Source: Curvularia sp. ZM96 (Eukaryota > Ascomycota > Dothideomycetes > Pleosporales > Pleosporaceae). Taken from it: 64,000 nucleotides of DNA. Location of the stretch: NCBI GenBank assembly GCA_022457065.1, contig JAJGBQ010000005.1, forward strand, positions 2,604,001 through 2,668,000. The letters run 5' to 3'. How positions within the stretch are numbered: position 1 is the stretch's first letter; each line of letters starts with the position of its first letter. The position numbers and the translations under genes are program-made. Positions 32,149 to 42,814 of this stretch are shown in pieces. Below the pieces are notes generated by a model, which did not search any database, was not told where the DNA came from, and worked only from the letters and a program-made list of their open reading frames with translations.

Positions 32149-33353
32149 AAGATCAGCGTCGATGACTTTTGTCTTTGAGTAAAACATGCACTACGCGTGA
32201 TAGTTTGAATTTGTTATGGATGTAGCTAGCGCTTCAGTAACGTTTTTCATAGTGTTCATAATATGAAATGATTTAACTTCAATAACCTATTCTCTCTATC
32301 TTTCTTTTTTTTTTTCTAATCTCCTATCTCTGGTACACTAGAAACGGAAGCCTGTCTGTCGTTTCTCTCGTTTTCGCTGCCTACCTTTTTTTAGACGGCA
32401 GCGCTTACTTTACTACACCTTAGCTGACGGTCGCACACTAGAAATGGTGTGTGTGTATGTGTCTATCTTAAGCAGCAAAATCACATAAGAACTAGGCTTT
32501 CTCCCCACTCACCCGCCACCACATTACTTGAAACTTGGGAAACTAGATGCCGAAACACCGTGCTCACTTTTCTAGAATAGGCGTAGCCGCTTTCTACGCT
32601 GCTGTTGTTTTTTTGTTGACCTGCCGGTTCGGCAATTACACTTTTTTGTGGGACAGGATCGGCATGTAGATCGGAAAAAAGAACTAAACCCCGGAAATGG
32701 GGGCACCGGGGAATGCGGGATCAGCGGATTACTGCATGGGCGTGGGAAAGGTGCTGGCTGGTCCGGACTATTTAATTATAGTACGTGTATGTACACGTAT
32801 ATGCTGAGGTATGGATTTCGTCATTGGGAGCTATCTTGAGCTTGGCATGCAATCTAGAATGGTCTTTGAATGGGCGTGGTTGGTGAAGGGTTATCTGCAT
32901 GAGCTTTTGTTGAGCAGATATCTTCTGCGTTTCCAGCCAAAGAAGTACATCGAACGTTGATCTAGATTCGCCAAGAGGGCGTTGGATTCCATCATACTCA
33001 CCTGATATAATACAATAAGCAGCAGCAGCAGCAGCAGAAGAAGAAGTTCCTTGTCGTGCTTACGCCTATCTATCCTTACACTCGAACTAAGGCGACGCTA
33101 GAAACGGACGCACGGTAACGGCTTCTCAACAGTCGCGGTAACTATCGCACAACTGTGCCGCACAAATCACTATAGGCTTATGTGGGTCACTACTGTAAGT
33201 CCCAGCCTTAGCCCCGTCTATATTGCCCACGGAAAATCATTGTAGAGACATTAAACTTTTACATGCATGCATACAACGTGTCTATACATGCATACGCCCG
33301 AACCAAACTCACCCCCTTCCCCGCACACTTCCATCGCCTATCCTCTCCGCACC
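32149..33353. other. Intergenic between AA8-b561 and AlkB-like genes (convergent)
   Basis: About 1.2 kb between convergent genes, with poly-T runs near 32300 and a trinucleotide repeat near 33020. No gene is recognised. Confidence 0.5.
33018..33046 (+). repeat. AGC/AAG trinucleotide microsatellite
   Basis: About seven AGC units followed by three AAG units in intergenic DNA. Likely length-variable between strains. Confidence 0.85.
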
Positions 33354-34267
33354 TCATCTTTTCCCCAAGCCACCCAAGATCTTACTCGCCGCAGCACTGA
33401 CTTTCAAAACATCCCTATACGTCAAACTAACCCTAGTCTCCCTCTTACTTCTTCCCCCCTCCGCCTCCATCTTTCCCTTACTCTCCTCCCCCAACAAATC
33501 CCAATTCGCTACCGTCTCCGCACAAAGTCCCTCGTCGACCTCAACCGGCGCAATCCCGTGCATAATCTCGCGGTACGCAGCACCAGTGGTAACGAGCAAG
33601 GAGCGCGGTTCTTGGTAGATGCGCGTGGGAAGCTTGAATCTTTCTTCCTGCTGTAAAACTTGGTTGCCGTTTTCCTGGGATGCCGACGGCTTAGGTAGGA
33701 TATCGAGACAGAGCGATGAACCTAGACTGACCGTCGCGACGACGGGCGCATACGCGTCGCCATCTTCGTGCGGCATGATGCCCTCGCCGGGCTTGTACTC
33801 GTTTATGAGGACATGGTTGGGTTGCTGGTGCGGCGTATGGTCGAATATGCCTAGGTCTTTAAAGCGGTCGACAATCGGGTTAGTGAGGTAGACTGGCAGC
33901 GGGGAGGCGAGCAGTGTGTTGGTTTTGGTCAAGGTGGATGGAATGGCTTGGAGTCGTCGGTGGGAGAGGTGGGTCCATCGTTGGGCTGGGATCTTGCACG
34001 AGTCAGGGATCTTGAAGAATCCGGGGGTGGGTATAGCTATGGGGATGGTTTGCGTGGAGAAAAGCAGTGCCAAGTTCATTTTCTGCTTTTTCGCTCCTCT
34101 TACTGGACAAGAATGGTGGAAGAAAGAAGTGGACCTACCTTTTGCAAGATGGATGCTTCCTCCTCCAAACTAATGAAATTGGGGATGTAGTAAAAGTCGG
34201 GTGGGAGACCAGCAATGCGGAAAGCTTCTAGGCCTTGCCTTATGCTCGAATCTTCCGAGCTCGCCAT
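33354..34267 (-). CDS. AlkB-like Fe(II)/2-oxoglutarate dioxygenase, ALKBH6 type
   Basis: Two exons on the minus strand: 34267-34139 and 33992-33354, giving 255 aa. The 146-bp intron ends in AAG, preceded by a good CTGAC branch site. Iron ligands are H118-x-D120 in M-P-H-E-D-G-D and H188 in I-M-H-G-I. The 2-oxoglutarate-binding pair is R230-x5-R236 (R-V-S-L-T-Y-R). N-terminal F-Y-Y-I-P-N-F-I and W-T-H-L-S-H-R-R-L-Q match ALKBH6, a little-understood nucleic-acid demethylase-like family. Length fits. Cytosolic or nuclear. Confidence 0.87.
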
Positions 34268-34785
34268 TGAGGATGATCGGCTGCAGAGCGATGTGTGACA
34301 GAGCCTTCCACTCCAGCCTTTTGAAGTTGGAACAAGAGGACACAAAGATGAGGTGTTGATGAAGTGGAGCACGCTGCTTATGTAAATGCGACAACATGTC
34401 ACGTGAGTTTCCCAAACAGGATCTGTATCCAGATCACAGTATCACTGGGGTTTGCTAGAAGTCTGTTCATCTTGATCAAGCTAGACAGCTCGAAAACGTT
34501 CCATATACCTATTCTATTCCTAAGATCGTGTGAAAAACTGGTGCATTCTCCACAGCAGGCCAGCCCACTCTCTTTCTTCGTTGCCTGCAACAGAAATCTA
34601 TATCCAACTCCAGGCAATGCGTATCGTGAACCACAATGAAAACCCCTAACTCCCTAAAGACGCGCACGTAGTTGCATAGAAATTCCATCATATACTCCAT
34701 CTATCCACAAACAGGTTCCGATCGGTTGTGGCCTCAGTCCCGTGTAAAAATGTTCCTCCGACAAGTCATTCAAGCATCATTTCGT
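34268..34785. other. Intergenic: AlkB-like promoter and F-box 3' UTR
   Basis: About 520 bp, with short frames only and nothing recognised. Confidence 0.5.
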
Positions 34786-36882
34786 TCACATCACAACGCA
34801 GCCACCAGGACCACTTCGTGCACGTCGGCGACGGCCGCCACCACCTGTGGAACCTGCTCCGCCTTCTTCTTCATCAGCGTGCATAAGCTGCGCCTCTCGC
34901 GCTCGCCTTCGCCTCCGCCTTGCTCCCGCACCGCCGACACCAGCTTCTTCATTGAGCATCATCCAGTCAGCCCACTTGCGCTCCAGGCGCGCAGCGGCAG
35001 CAAAGTCACCACGCAAGACGCGCTTGGTATGCTCCTCGACAGTTGGTTGCCAGTTGTGGAAGCACTTTAGCTTGATGATTTCGCGTGGATATGTGGGCGT
35101 TTGTGAAGCAGATCGAGAGGAAGGCCGGGTGATTTCTGCGTTTCTTGAAAGAACCTCGCGAACACCGGTCCATGTGACGTTGGAGCAATCGTATGCTTCG
35201 ATACGAAGACCCACTTCGGGTCGCTCAGAGTGTTTCAGTCCACGTGCACTCCTGTTGCGGTTACGCAATCCAGAGGCAGCTTCAGCCAGGACAAGATCAG
35301 AAATACGCGTGTTATCCATTTCCAGTGAGGCGAGGTGAGGGCAGGCCTTTAGAACAGGGAGCATACCAGCATCGCCCAAGTTCTCACAGTACGATATGCA
35401 GAGATGCTTCAGATGCGAAGCACAGGGAGATTCAGCAAGTGTCTTCAAGACTTCGTTCGTCAGCGCGTCAATCTCCTCGATATCCAGATGGGTAAGAACA
35501 GGGAGGGTAGGAAGTAGGTTCTTCAAGGCGTCATCGGTCAATCCTCCGCACTTGGACACCTGGAGGCCCTCAAGGAACGGAACGTTGTGGACCAAAGTCT
35601 TTAAACCTGCATCGGTAATGCTGCGGCAACGGGTGAGGTTCAAGTGCTTGAGCCTCCTAGGCGGGACGATGGGTCGGTCTGTGAGTACATCAATCTCTTC
35701 ATCGACACCTTCGATCAAAGCAGCCAGTGCTTCGTCGCTGAGGCTGTCACAATTCTTCAGGTCGAGTCTTTCCAGGGTGTTACGCTTGAACAACTCGACC
35801 ATAAGATCGACATCGTCCCAGCCTCTTACTTCACCGGCCTTGATATCTCGTAATTTTGGACATCCTTCAACTACTCTCTTGAGCCCTCGGTTATCGATGT
35901 TGTTGCACCATGAGATGTTGAGAACTTCGACTCTGGGACAGTTTGCACCAAGAATCTTCATAGCCGCATTGGTTGCACCTGCAAGACCAGACAGGTTGAC
36001 GTGTACAAGCCGGCTATTTTGAAGCAAGAAGCAGTGAATGGATGCCCGATCAATTCGACAACCTTGAAGTGTAAAGTTTTCCAAGTTTTGACACGACTCG
36101 ATGAAGCCATCTTTGCCCCAGTGTTCTCTTAGCTGGACACAGCCTCGCAAATTCAGGTCCCTGACGAACGGTCCGGCCGAAGTAATGATGTTGACGAGAG
36201 CATTGGCTGAAATGTCGCGATAGAACTTGGTCGTGTCGAGGTCGCACCATAGCTGGCCGTCAAAGCACATGGCGTACCACGACTTGGAGACACGTGAGCA
36301 GCGCACGACCTCCTTCGGTTCGAGATATCGGAGGATCTGTATACGGAGCTCGGCAGGCATCTGTTGCCAAAAGTTGAAGTTGGCCCGTTTTTGGACCTTT
36401 TGGATAGGACGCGAGAAGTAGTCACCCTCAGCCTCGAGACCATCTCTGGTCATTGGTCGTCTCGAGGACGGGAGCGGGACCGACGATGGGATGTCGGGCG
36501 TCTTCATGCGCAAGCGGGTCCTTTCGTCCCAAAAGGGAGTGCCGGGAGGGCTGTTGGCAACGGATGTGGGAGCTGTAGAGAAGCCATTGGACAACTCGGA
36601 CGAGTAGGAGCTGCCAAACGAGGTACCGTAGGGCGAGCCTGGCGACGCCAGCGAGACACAGGACATTGAAGCCTTGCCTCCGCTTCTCAGGCTGTGTGAG
36701 CGGGTTCGGCCAAACCCCGCCAGGCTTGGAGAGGAGCCCATACGTTGGAGTCCGTTGAGCAGGCGCTGCCTCCCTTTCAGCTTGGGCTGCTCCATGGCTA
36801 TGGGCTCCGGGGGAGGCGTGGTGGGCGTAGTCTGCATGTCGTTGTGGTCGACAACCACGGCGTCAATCGAGACTGGATCCAT
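34786..36882 (-). CDS. F-box/LRR protein with C-terminal CaaX prenylation box
   Basis: 698 aa from the ATG at 36882. An in-frame ATG at 37065 would add 61 basic residues and is less likely because that part looks like leader. Residues 1-165 are Ser/Pro rich with R-x-x-S sites. The F-box is at about 170-215 (F-W-Q-Q-M-P-A-E-L-R-I-Q-I-L-R-Y-L). At least ten leucine-rich repeats of the cysteine-containing type follow (L-N-L-x-x-C-x-x-I-T-D-A-G-L). An Arg-rich segment leads to a final C-V-V-M, a CaaX farnesylation signal. The protein would be a membrane-anchored substrate receptor of an SCF ubiquitin ligase, comparable to mammalian FBXL2/FBXL20. No intron is needed. Confidence 0.87.
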   Translation of the reverse strand: MDPVSIDAVVVDHNDMQTTPTTPPPEPIAMEQPKLKGRQRLLNGLQRMGSSPSLAGFGRTRSHSLRSGGKASMSCVSLASPGSPYGTSFGSSYSSELSNGFSTAPTSVANSPPGTPFWDERTRLRMKTPDIPSSVPLPSSRRPMTRDGLEAEGDYFSRPIQKVQKRANFNFWQQMPAELRIQILRYLEPKEVVRCSRVSKSWYAMCFDGQLWCDLDTTKFYRDISANALVNIITSAGPFVRDLNLRGCVQLREHWGKDGFIESCQNLENFTLQGCRIDRASIHCFLLQNSRLVHVNLSGLAGATNAAMKILGANCPRVEVLNISWCNNIDNRGLKRVVEGCPKLRDIKAGEVRGWDDVDLMVELFKRNTLERLDLKNCDSLSDEALAALIEGVDEEIDVLTDRPIVPPRRLKHLNLTRCRSITDAGLKTLVHNVPFLEGLQVSKCGGLTDDALKNLLPTLPVLTHLDIEEIDALTNEVLKTLAESPCASHLKHLCISYCENLGDAGMLPVLKACPHLASLEMDNTRISDLVLAEAASGLRNRNRSARGLKHSERPEVGLRIEAYDCSNVTWTGVREVLSRNAEITRPSSRSASQTPTYPREIIKLKCFHNWQPTVEEHTKRVLRGDFAAAARLERKWADWMMLNEEAGVGGAGARRRRRRAREAQLMHADEEEGGAGSTGGGGRRRRARSGPGGCVVM

Positions 36883-37496
36883 GACGGCGCGTCGAGAAAG
36901 GTTCCACGCTGGCCGGCGAGAAGGAGGCTTGAAAGGGAGAAAAGGGAACGAGCTGACGCCGACCCGATGGTTGGGTGCGCGGTTTTTGGATGGCCGCGGA
37001 TAGCGGGATGCTGACTGGGGACGGTCCCGCCACCTACAATGGCGGGGGACGATAGGCTTATCCATGCCCTAGGTCCGATTGGTCGGGGTCATGTGCTCGT
37101 CGCAACTGGTCGCTTGACCCCAAAACCAACACCGCGTGAGCAGATGGGAGCCGTAGTGACTGCCATGGCCATGCGACATGATGCAAGAGCATCAATCCTG
37201 TCTCACTCGTATCCAGCGGTGTTGCTGTTATCGCTGAACACCAGCTCACTCCTGTGTCTTGCAGAGCGTAGCGTTATGCAGGGTCTCTTTCTCGTTCTCT
37301 TGGCAACACTCTCTGTGCCGCCACCGAATGGCGGCTCTCAAACTCGGCGAATGGAAGCATGCCATTGTCCCACAGCCCCCGCAATGCACGCGTAGGGCAA
37401 AGCCGGTTGTTTCTTTTGGGACATTGGCATGCGCATCTATTACAGTAGTAAATGGGTGGTCCTCGCTATGTACCTTGTGCACACCATAGCCACTGG
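36883..37496. other. Intergenic: F-box promoter
   Basis: About 610 bp including a possible extended 5' leader up to 37065 and the 3' side of the DUF7053-like gene. No separate gene. Confidence 0.45.
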
Positions 37497-38067
37497 CTAT
37501 GCCACAGCTGCACCCGCCTTCAACTGCTCCAGAAACCCTCTATGCGTGCCTCTCCAGTTGGCCTCGCATTTCCCCTTGACAGTGTTGACCAGCATCCGAT
37601 TTGCCGTAATCTCCACATCCTCCACTAGGCTCCACTCTCCATCCTCGTCGGTGGCATTCTTGTGCTCGTCTTCTAAAGTCTCAGTCTTCAAGCACCTCCA
37701 CGTAGTTTTCTGCACCAGCCCCAACGGCGCCTTGATCAGCCACCGTATCCCATCATCCAGATCCGTCATGTGTGCCTCGAATTTTACGGTTGTGTCCCAC
37801 AGTCCAGCTGGAAGCGCGTTCATATGGTCGGTAATCTTGTAAATCTTTGTCTCGGGAGCAGCCGGGTCTGAGGGTAGCGTCTCGTGGGAGACATATTCCG
37901 GGTCAAGACGGATGAGCAATACGTGGTTGTGAAGCTGCTCTACAGCTTGCGCAAATGTTAAGGACTGTGGAAGGTGGGTTACGTTGCGGAGAGTCGCTGT
38001 GGTATTGATACCTGATTCTGTCAGTGCAATGGCATAGCCGTGTGAGCAGAGAGAGCTTACTGAACAT
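37497..38067 (-). CDS. DUF7053-like small protein with 7-nt first coding exon
   Basis: Two exons on the minus strand: 38067-38061 (ATG TTC A) and 38011-37497, giving 173 aa. The 49-bp intron has GTAAGC...CAG. Splicing yields M-F-S-I-N-T-T-A-T-L-R-N-V-T-H, which I associate with the fungal DUF7053 family. The rest is a mixed alpha/beta fold with a W-R-C-L-K-T-E core and W-S-L-V-E-D-V-E-I-T. No signal peptide or membrane segment. Function is unknown; the fold is reminiscent of lipid-binding START-like proteins, but that is only an impression. It is divergent from the DUF1772-like gene. Confidence 0.7.
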
Positions 38068-38665
38068 GGTGGGAGCTCTGTGGTCGCCTTGAGTGTGCGA
38101 TGCGTGCTTTGGTTGTTGTCTGGTAAACGTTTGGGTGCAGGTACTACGATTGCAGAGGAGGCCTCGATGGTGAGTCTAGCTGTGCGCGGATCTACTTGTT
38201 AGTCTTATCTTTCTGGGTTTGTTCGGGAGCCGGCGTAATGATATACGGAGAGAGGTCCGGCACCTTTTAGGCGTAACGTTGTTAGGCCATGTTGATGCTC
38301 CAACAGTTTCATGGGAATAACCGACTTGTCTCGACACGTTCCGACGGCAATACTGCAACACTTGAATATGACATCAGCCATGCACTCGAAACACACATGG
38401 TGCTTGTGAGTCCGAGCGCTCAAGGAAGCAAACCGTAGAAGTTCCGACACCACCATGGAATACAAGTTCAACGTGAATCTATCCCATCGTGCGTTGCTCT
38501 GCTCGGCGCGGAGATGAGCTGGACGTGACCGGAATCCGCGGGGCAGCGGTGCACCAATGTAGCGTGTTAGGCCAACCAGAACTCCACTTCAGGACGTCTA
38601 CAAATGGTACCAACACACTTCAGACGAAAAGCAAAACATTGTCTTCCAAATACCGCTCCCTTACA
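38068..38665. other. Divergent promoter between DUF7053-like and DUF1772-like genes
   Basis: About 600 bp of shared upstream DNA. Frames within it (38205-38471 minus) are not convincing. Confidence 0.5.
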
Positions 38666-39448
38666 ATGGATAATCTGCTCACCCAAAAGACGCCTACAGG
38701 CATGGTGATTGCCCAGACAATAGGAATCACGGCGAGCATGTTCGTGTTCGGTAGGTCACCACAAGATGGACCTAATCTCATACCCATATACGTGATGGAC
38801 GCCTCTGATCACTACATATCACCAAAGGAAGACAGAACTAAACTGCATCATAGGAAGCAATACAAGCCTCTCCGTCGTCGGCATCTCCACAGCGATGCAA
38901 GCACCAGCTCCCCTAGCCGTAAAGCAATGGCACAGTATCTTCACCAAAGGCGGCGCAATTGCCCGCCCCCTTGCCATTCTCTCTGCTCTAGCAACCGGAT
39001 ACGTCGCTTACAACCGTAGGTTACTTTTCCGTTCCTAGTCTGCCCTTCTGCACGTATAGCAAATACATACGGAAAGAGACAACGATAAACTGAAACATTC
39101 CCAACAGAAGACCCTAGCTCTATAGCTTTTTGCCTGAACCTCGCTTCTACCATTCTACTGCCTAGCATTGTGCCTTTTACGTTACTTGTCATTGCACCTA
39201 CAAATGCTAAGCTCATGGCTAAGAAAGACGAGCTTGCGTCTGCAGCTCTGGAAGACAAAGCTGTCGAGGCAAATGCTGCGCAAGGGGAGACGGTGCACGA
39301 GCTCATGGATCGATGGGCTACGCTCAACATGGCGAGAACGTTGTTGGTAGGCATTGGCGCCGTGTGTAGTGTGTTGGCAGCGGCGAGTAAGAGGGAGGTT
39401 GTGAGGTTTGGAGGCGCAACTATCAGAGCTGGAGCAGATAGGATGTAG
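38666..39448 (+). CDS. DUF1772 (anthrone-oxygenase-like) membrane protein
   Basis: Three exons: 38666-38750, 38854-39015 and 39108-39448, giving 195 aa. Four hydrophobic segments: G-M-V-I-A-Q-T-I-G-I-T near the N-terminus, A-R-P-L-A-I-L-S-A-L-A-T-G-Y, I-L-L-P-S-I-V-P-F-T-L-L-V-I-A-P-T-N, and the last one L-V-G-I-G-A-V-C-S-V-L-A. The P-x-T-L-L-V-I-A-P-T-N segment and W-x-x-L-N-x-A-R-T are typical of the DUF1772 family, which includes anthrone oxygenases of polyketide pathways. No polyketide synthase is in the window, so a general membrane role is equally possible. Confidence 0.78.
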
Positions 39449-39614
39449 ATGGACAGAAAAGGTAGAAGCTGATGAGATGCTAATACTCTAAGGACTCACT
39501 CCAGTGGCGTTTTGCCAACCCAAAATTGTTACACTGCTAAAGAGTTCAGTATTTGTCCCGCAAAAGTAGAAAACGATGAAAATAGGAATCGAAATCTAAA
39601 GCTCCCCAAATATC

Positions 39615-41467
39615 TCATAAGCCGTATTCAAATGTGATCTTATCATCACCCTCTCTGTTAGGTCTTGCGGCTTCCTCGAGCCAACTGGTGAGCCGATCCA
39701 ACTGTCTAACCGGTTTCATCACAGCAATCACTCTTCGTAGCCACTGGTTCTGTGGGGGGAAAGATCCTCTGCCTTCAAGCCTCTCTGCCTCAATTTCATC
39801 TTCAGTCCACTCCCTCAGAATCATGCTGCGTGCCTTGTTCTCCATTTTTATCCTTCGGTAGAACAGCACATACCCAACAGCTGAGACCACCACACAGAAC
39901 AGCGTCCACCAGAAAGGTACGATGTAGCCACTTTCAGCATATTCTGGCTTGAACAACATAGCCGAGATGACACCAGCGAGATTTCCCCAGCCGTTGATGC
40001 CGAGAAGCAGTGCGCGCTTGCCCGGCGAAGGTGTATTGCCGGAAATCCAGGCCACAGTAAGCGGTGATGCTACGTAAGCACCCGAAAGAAGAACGTTGAG
40101 GGCGAGATAGCGAGGTATTGCCCACGAGGCTGGAAAGAGCAAAACCAAAACCAATCCCACAACCATGATGAGCAGGCCGATGAGAACTGGAATAAGCCGT
40201 ATGCGATGCTTGTCGCTATAAGTAGCAAACACATACAGCGTGACAGCTCCGCACAGATGGGGCGGCGTAGTAAGCAAATTGACCAGCGCAGGGTCCTTGT
40301 TCTCTGTCAAGGGCGCTAGCACGAGGGGAAGGAAAATAGAAAAGGCATAAACAGGGACGGAAGAAAGAATGTTGCACGCCAGGATATGCCAAATCTTAGT
40401 GTTGAAAATGGCAGATACTATGTCCTGAGGAGTGAGTCCGCGGTCGTCGACGAGTTGTTGTGCTTGGACATCTGAGGCAGTCGAACGCCTCGATGGTTGC
40501 AAAAGATTACGAGATTCGTCGTCGTGTACAGCGTCCGTTTCAGCATCATCTTTCTGAGCTTTGTCTGGCGCGCTCTGGAAATCCCTGTCTTTAATGATGC
40601 GCGAACAGGCGTATCTGCGCTCCTCAGGTGCAAGGAACCAGGCCTTATCCGCGCTATGCGGCAGCCAGAAGTATCCGATAACCGCAACGACGACAGTGAG
40701 ACACCCTTCTAAGAGGAATAGTACCTGCCATGGCTTATACTTTGTCTTTGTTTCTTGGCGGTCGGCCCCAAATCGCGAGAATACGAGGTAGCTCAGCAGA
40801 CCTCCAAGCGCACCGCCCACGGCTGCTTGGCCGTAGAAGAAGGACAAACGTCTGCCAAATTCGAAGCGCGTGTAGAAGAGCGAAAGATAGGTAACCGTGA
40901 CAGGGTAGAAACCGGCTGTTCATGGCATTAGCTCCCAGTACAAGGAGGGAAGGGAGTCCACATACCTTCAAGGGCACCAATGAGAATGCGCAAAGTGTAC
41001 AACTGCCACCCGTATTGCACCCAAGCATGAAGAGCGGTACATATTCCCCACACAATCATACACGAAGGTACCCAAAGCACCATGCCATATCTCCTTCCCA
41101 AGGCAGCACCGAGTGGTTGTAGGCCGACGAAAAAGGCAAAGAAGAGAGCGACGGCAGTGTTTAGGGCGTCCTTGTCAATTCCAACATCTTCAGTAAAGTG
41201 AGCAGACTCTGCGTTTCCGATCTATCCAGTGTCAGAATGTATTGTTGCAGCGGTCGTGGAGAAGCCTACATTGGTCTTGTCAAGCGCATTGAAGAGGAAG
41301 AACAAGGCTAGAAACGGGAGCAACAGGCAGTCAAGCTTCAGGAGCGTTCTCTTGTGTAGACGCGAGTTGATAAGCTGTGTGTCTTGCAGTTCATCTGTCG
41401 ACATTGCGCTCGCTGTGGCTCGTGAAGCAGGAGCCTCGGTGAGCTCATATACCTGGTTGTCGGGCAT
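39615..41467 (-). CDS. MFS transporter, allantoate permease-like
   Basis: Three exons on the minus strand: 41467-41270, 41221-40966 and 40915-39615 (introns of 48 and 50 bp), giving 584 aa. Landmarks: L-D-K-T-N-I-G-N-A after TM1, G-L-Q-P-L-G-A, R-I-L-I-G-A-L-E-A-G-F-Y-P-V, F-Y-T-R-F-E-F-G-R-R-L and F-F-Y-G-Q-A-A-V-G-G, then a charged central loop (about 245-310) before TM7. This is the fungal ACS group, distinct in sequence from the transporter at 10-12 kb. Substrate unknown, plasma membrane. The C-terminal tail contains a W-x-x-E-x-A-R-P segment. Only 166 bp separate its stop from that of the convergent DUF1772 gene. Confidence 0.87.
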
Positions 41468-42158
41468 ACTGTCGGGGCGCCAAGACGAGGTCCACGCGGA
41501 CGCATCACAAGGCTTATGGTATCAGACAACATGTAGTTGGTACAATGTGCATGAAGTGGGAACATGTTGACAATGCGGCTGAACACATGTAAGACGGCAG
41601 ATGAAGGGCCTAGGGTGGTTTCGTTTTGGGCCCTAGACCCTGATGAATGACGTTGTTGATTGGGGTGTATTGGAGGCACTGAATGTAAGTATCGCCCAGA
41701 AAGGGAAGGTGCCCATTGTTATCGATAAATGCATGTCTCTCATCGTCTATGTCGCCCGGTACCTGCATGGCTTGCGGCTTGCACTGCTCGTGACATGGCG
41801 TATGCGCCTGAAAAGTCTAGAATCTGTTGAACTAGTTCCGAATGTCTAAAATCATCGCTGCAATACGGTTCCTGCGAAGTGATTCACATTGCTTCCCCGA
41901 CTCATCACCAGCCAATCACAGATACTGGCATCATATTTGATGCGCATTTGTCCGGTGTGAGAAGCAAGAGTTACGCCTAAATCATCTGTTTGCGAAAACA
42001 AATAAAGAACCCTTCATTGGTCGATGAGTGTACGAGGCAAGGGTACCGTCTCGTTTCGTGCAATGCCATTGAATTGTCTACGACCCTATCCCACTACTGA
42101 TACACAGTCATCTTTGACAAGATCTATCCTTCCCTGCCTTCGCTTCGGCATTCTTCGC
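41468..42158. other. Intergenic between MFS and ATP8 genes
   Basis: About 690 bp. MFS promoter on the left, ATP8 3' UTR on the right. Nothing else. Confidence 0.5.
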
Positions 42159-42519
42159 TTACAGCTTGCTGATGAAGAGGCGGGCAGCGAACAGGCGCAC
42201 ACGCTGGGGCAGGATGTACTTGGAGAAGACGTAGATGAGCGATGGCAGGAGGATGAAAGCCACGGTGGTCTCGTTGACGAAGAAGAAGGGGATAAGCTGG
42301 GGCATGGCAGACTTGAGGACCATCTGTTGCTTGTGGGTTAGTTTCCCAACACTCCCTATCCAATGTTCTTGAGCGGGCCATTCTCACCATCTGCTGGGGG
42401 TTGACCTCGGTCTTCTTGGTCTGGCTAGCCACGAGAGCAGGGCGTGCCAGGGCGGCGGGGCGGACGGCCGTTGGGGCGCGGAAGGCCCTCGCAAAGGGAC
42501 GGAGGAAACGGGCGTTCAT
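42159..42519 (-). CDS. ATP8: Nuclear-encoded mitochondrial ATP synthase subunit 8
   Basis: Two exons on the minus strand: 42519-42388 and 42323-42159 (64-bp intron), giving 98 aa. Exon 1 encodes an Arg/Ala-rich, acid-poor presequence (M-N-A-R-F-L-R-P-F-A-R-A-F-R) that looks like a mitochondrial import signal. Exon 2 encodes nearly an entire Atp8: M-P-Q-L-I-P-F-F-F-V-N from residue 51, one membrane helix, S-K-Y-I-L-P and the terminal L-F-I-S-K-L, matching fungal mitochondrial ATP8. The protein is part of the F0 stator in the inner membrane. ATP8 is normally encoded in mtDNA. Here it has nuclear codon use, a spliceosomal intron and a targeting signal, so it is a functional transfer rather than a numt. 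It is divergent from the NmrA-like gene across 295 bp. Confidence 0.93.
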
Positions 42520-42814
42520 GGTGGGCTATCTGGGCTTTTGCAGGTCAGCGCGCTGCTGCGGGGTTCCAATGGGCACGCTGGAACTTGCTTGTGGGACAAT
42601 TGACGCACTGAATCAGGTCTTGGGAGCCCTGGGAGATGAGCGATGATGGCGTTGCGGTCGCGGGAGGTTTCGTGGTGGTGGTGTTGCTACTGCCGGTCCG
42701 CAAAAGCTCGCACAGCTGCGGCCCCGGAACATGCCGTTGTCCGTGCACCCCGCTTGGCATATCCCATCGACGTCTCTCCCAGATTGAACCACCACTATTC
42801 CCGTGCTCGTAGAA

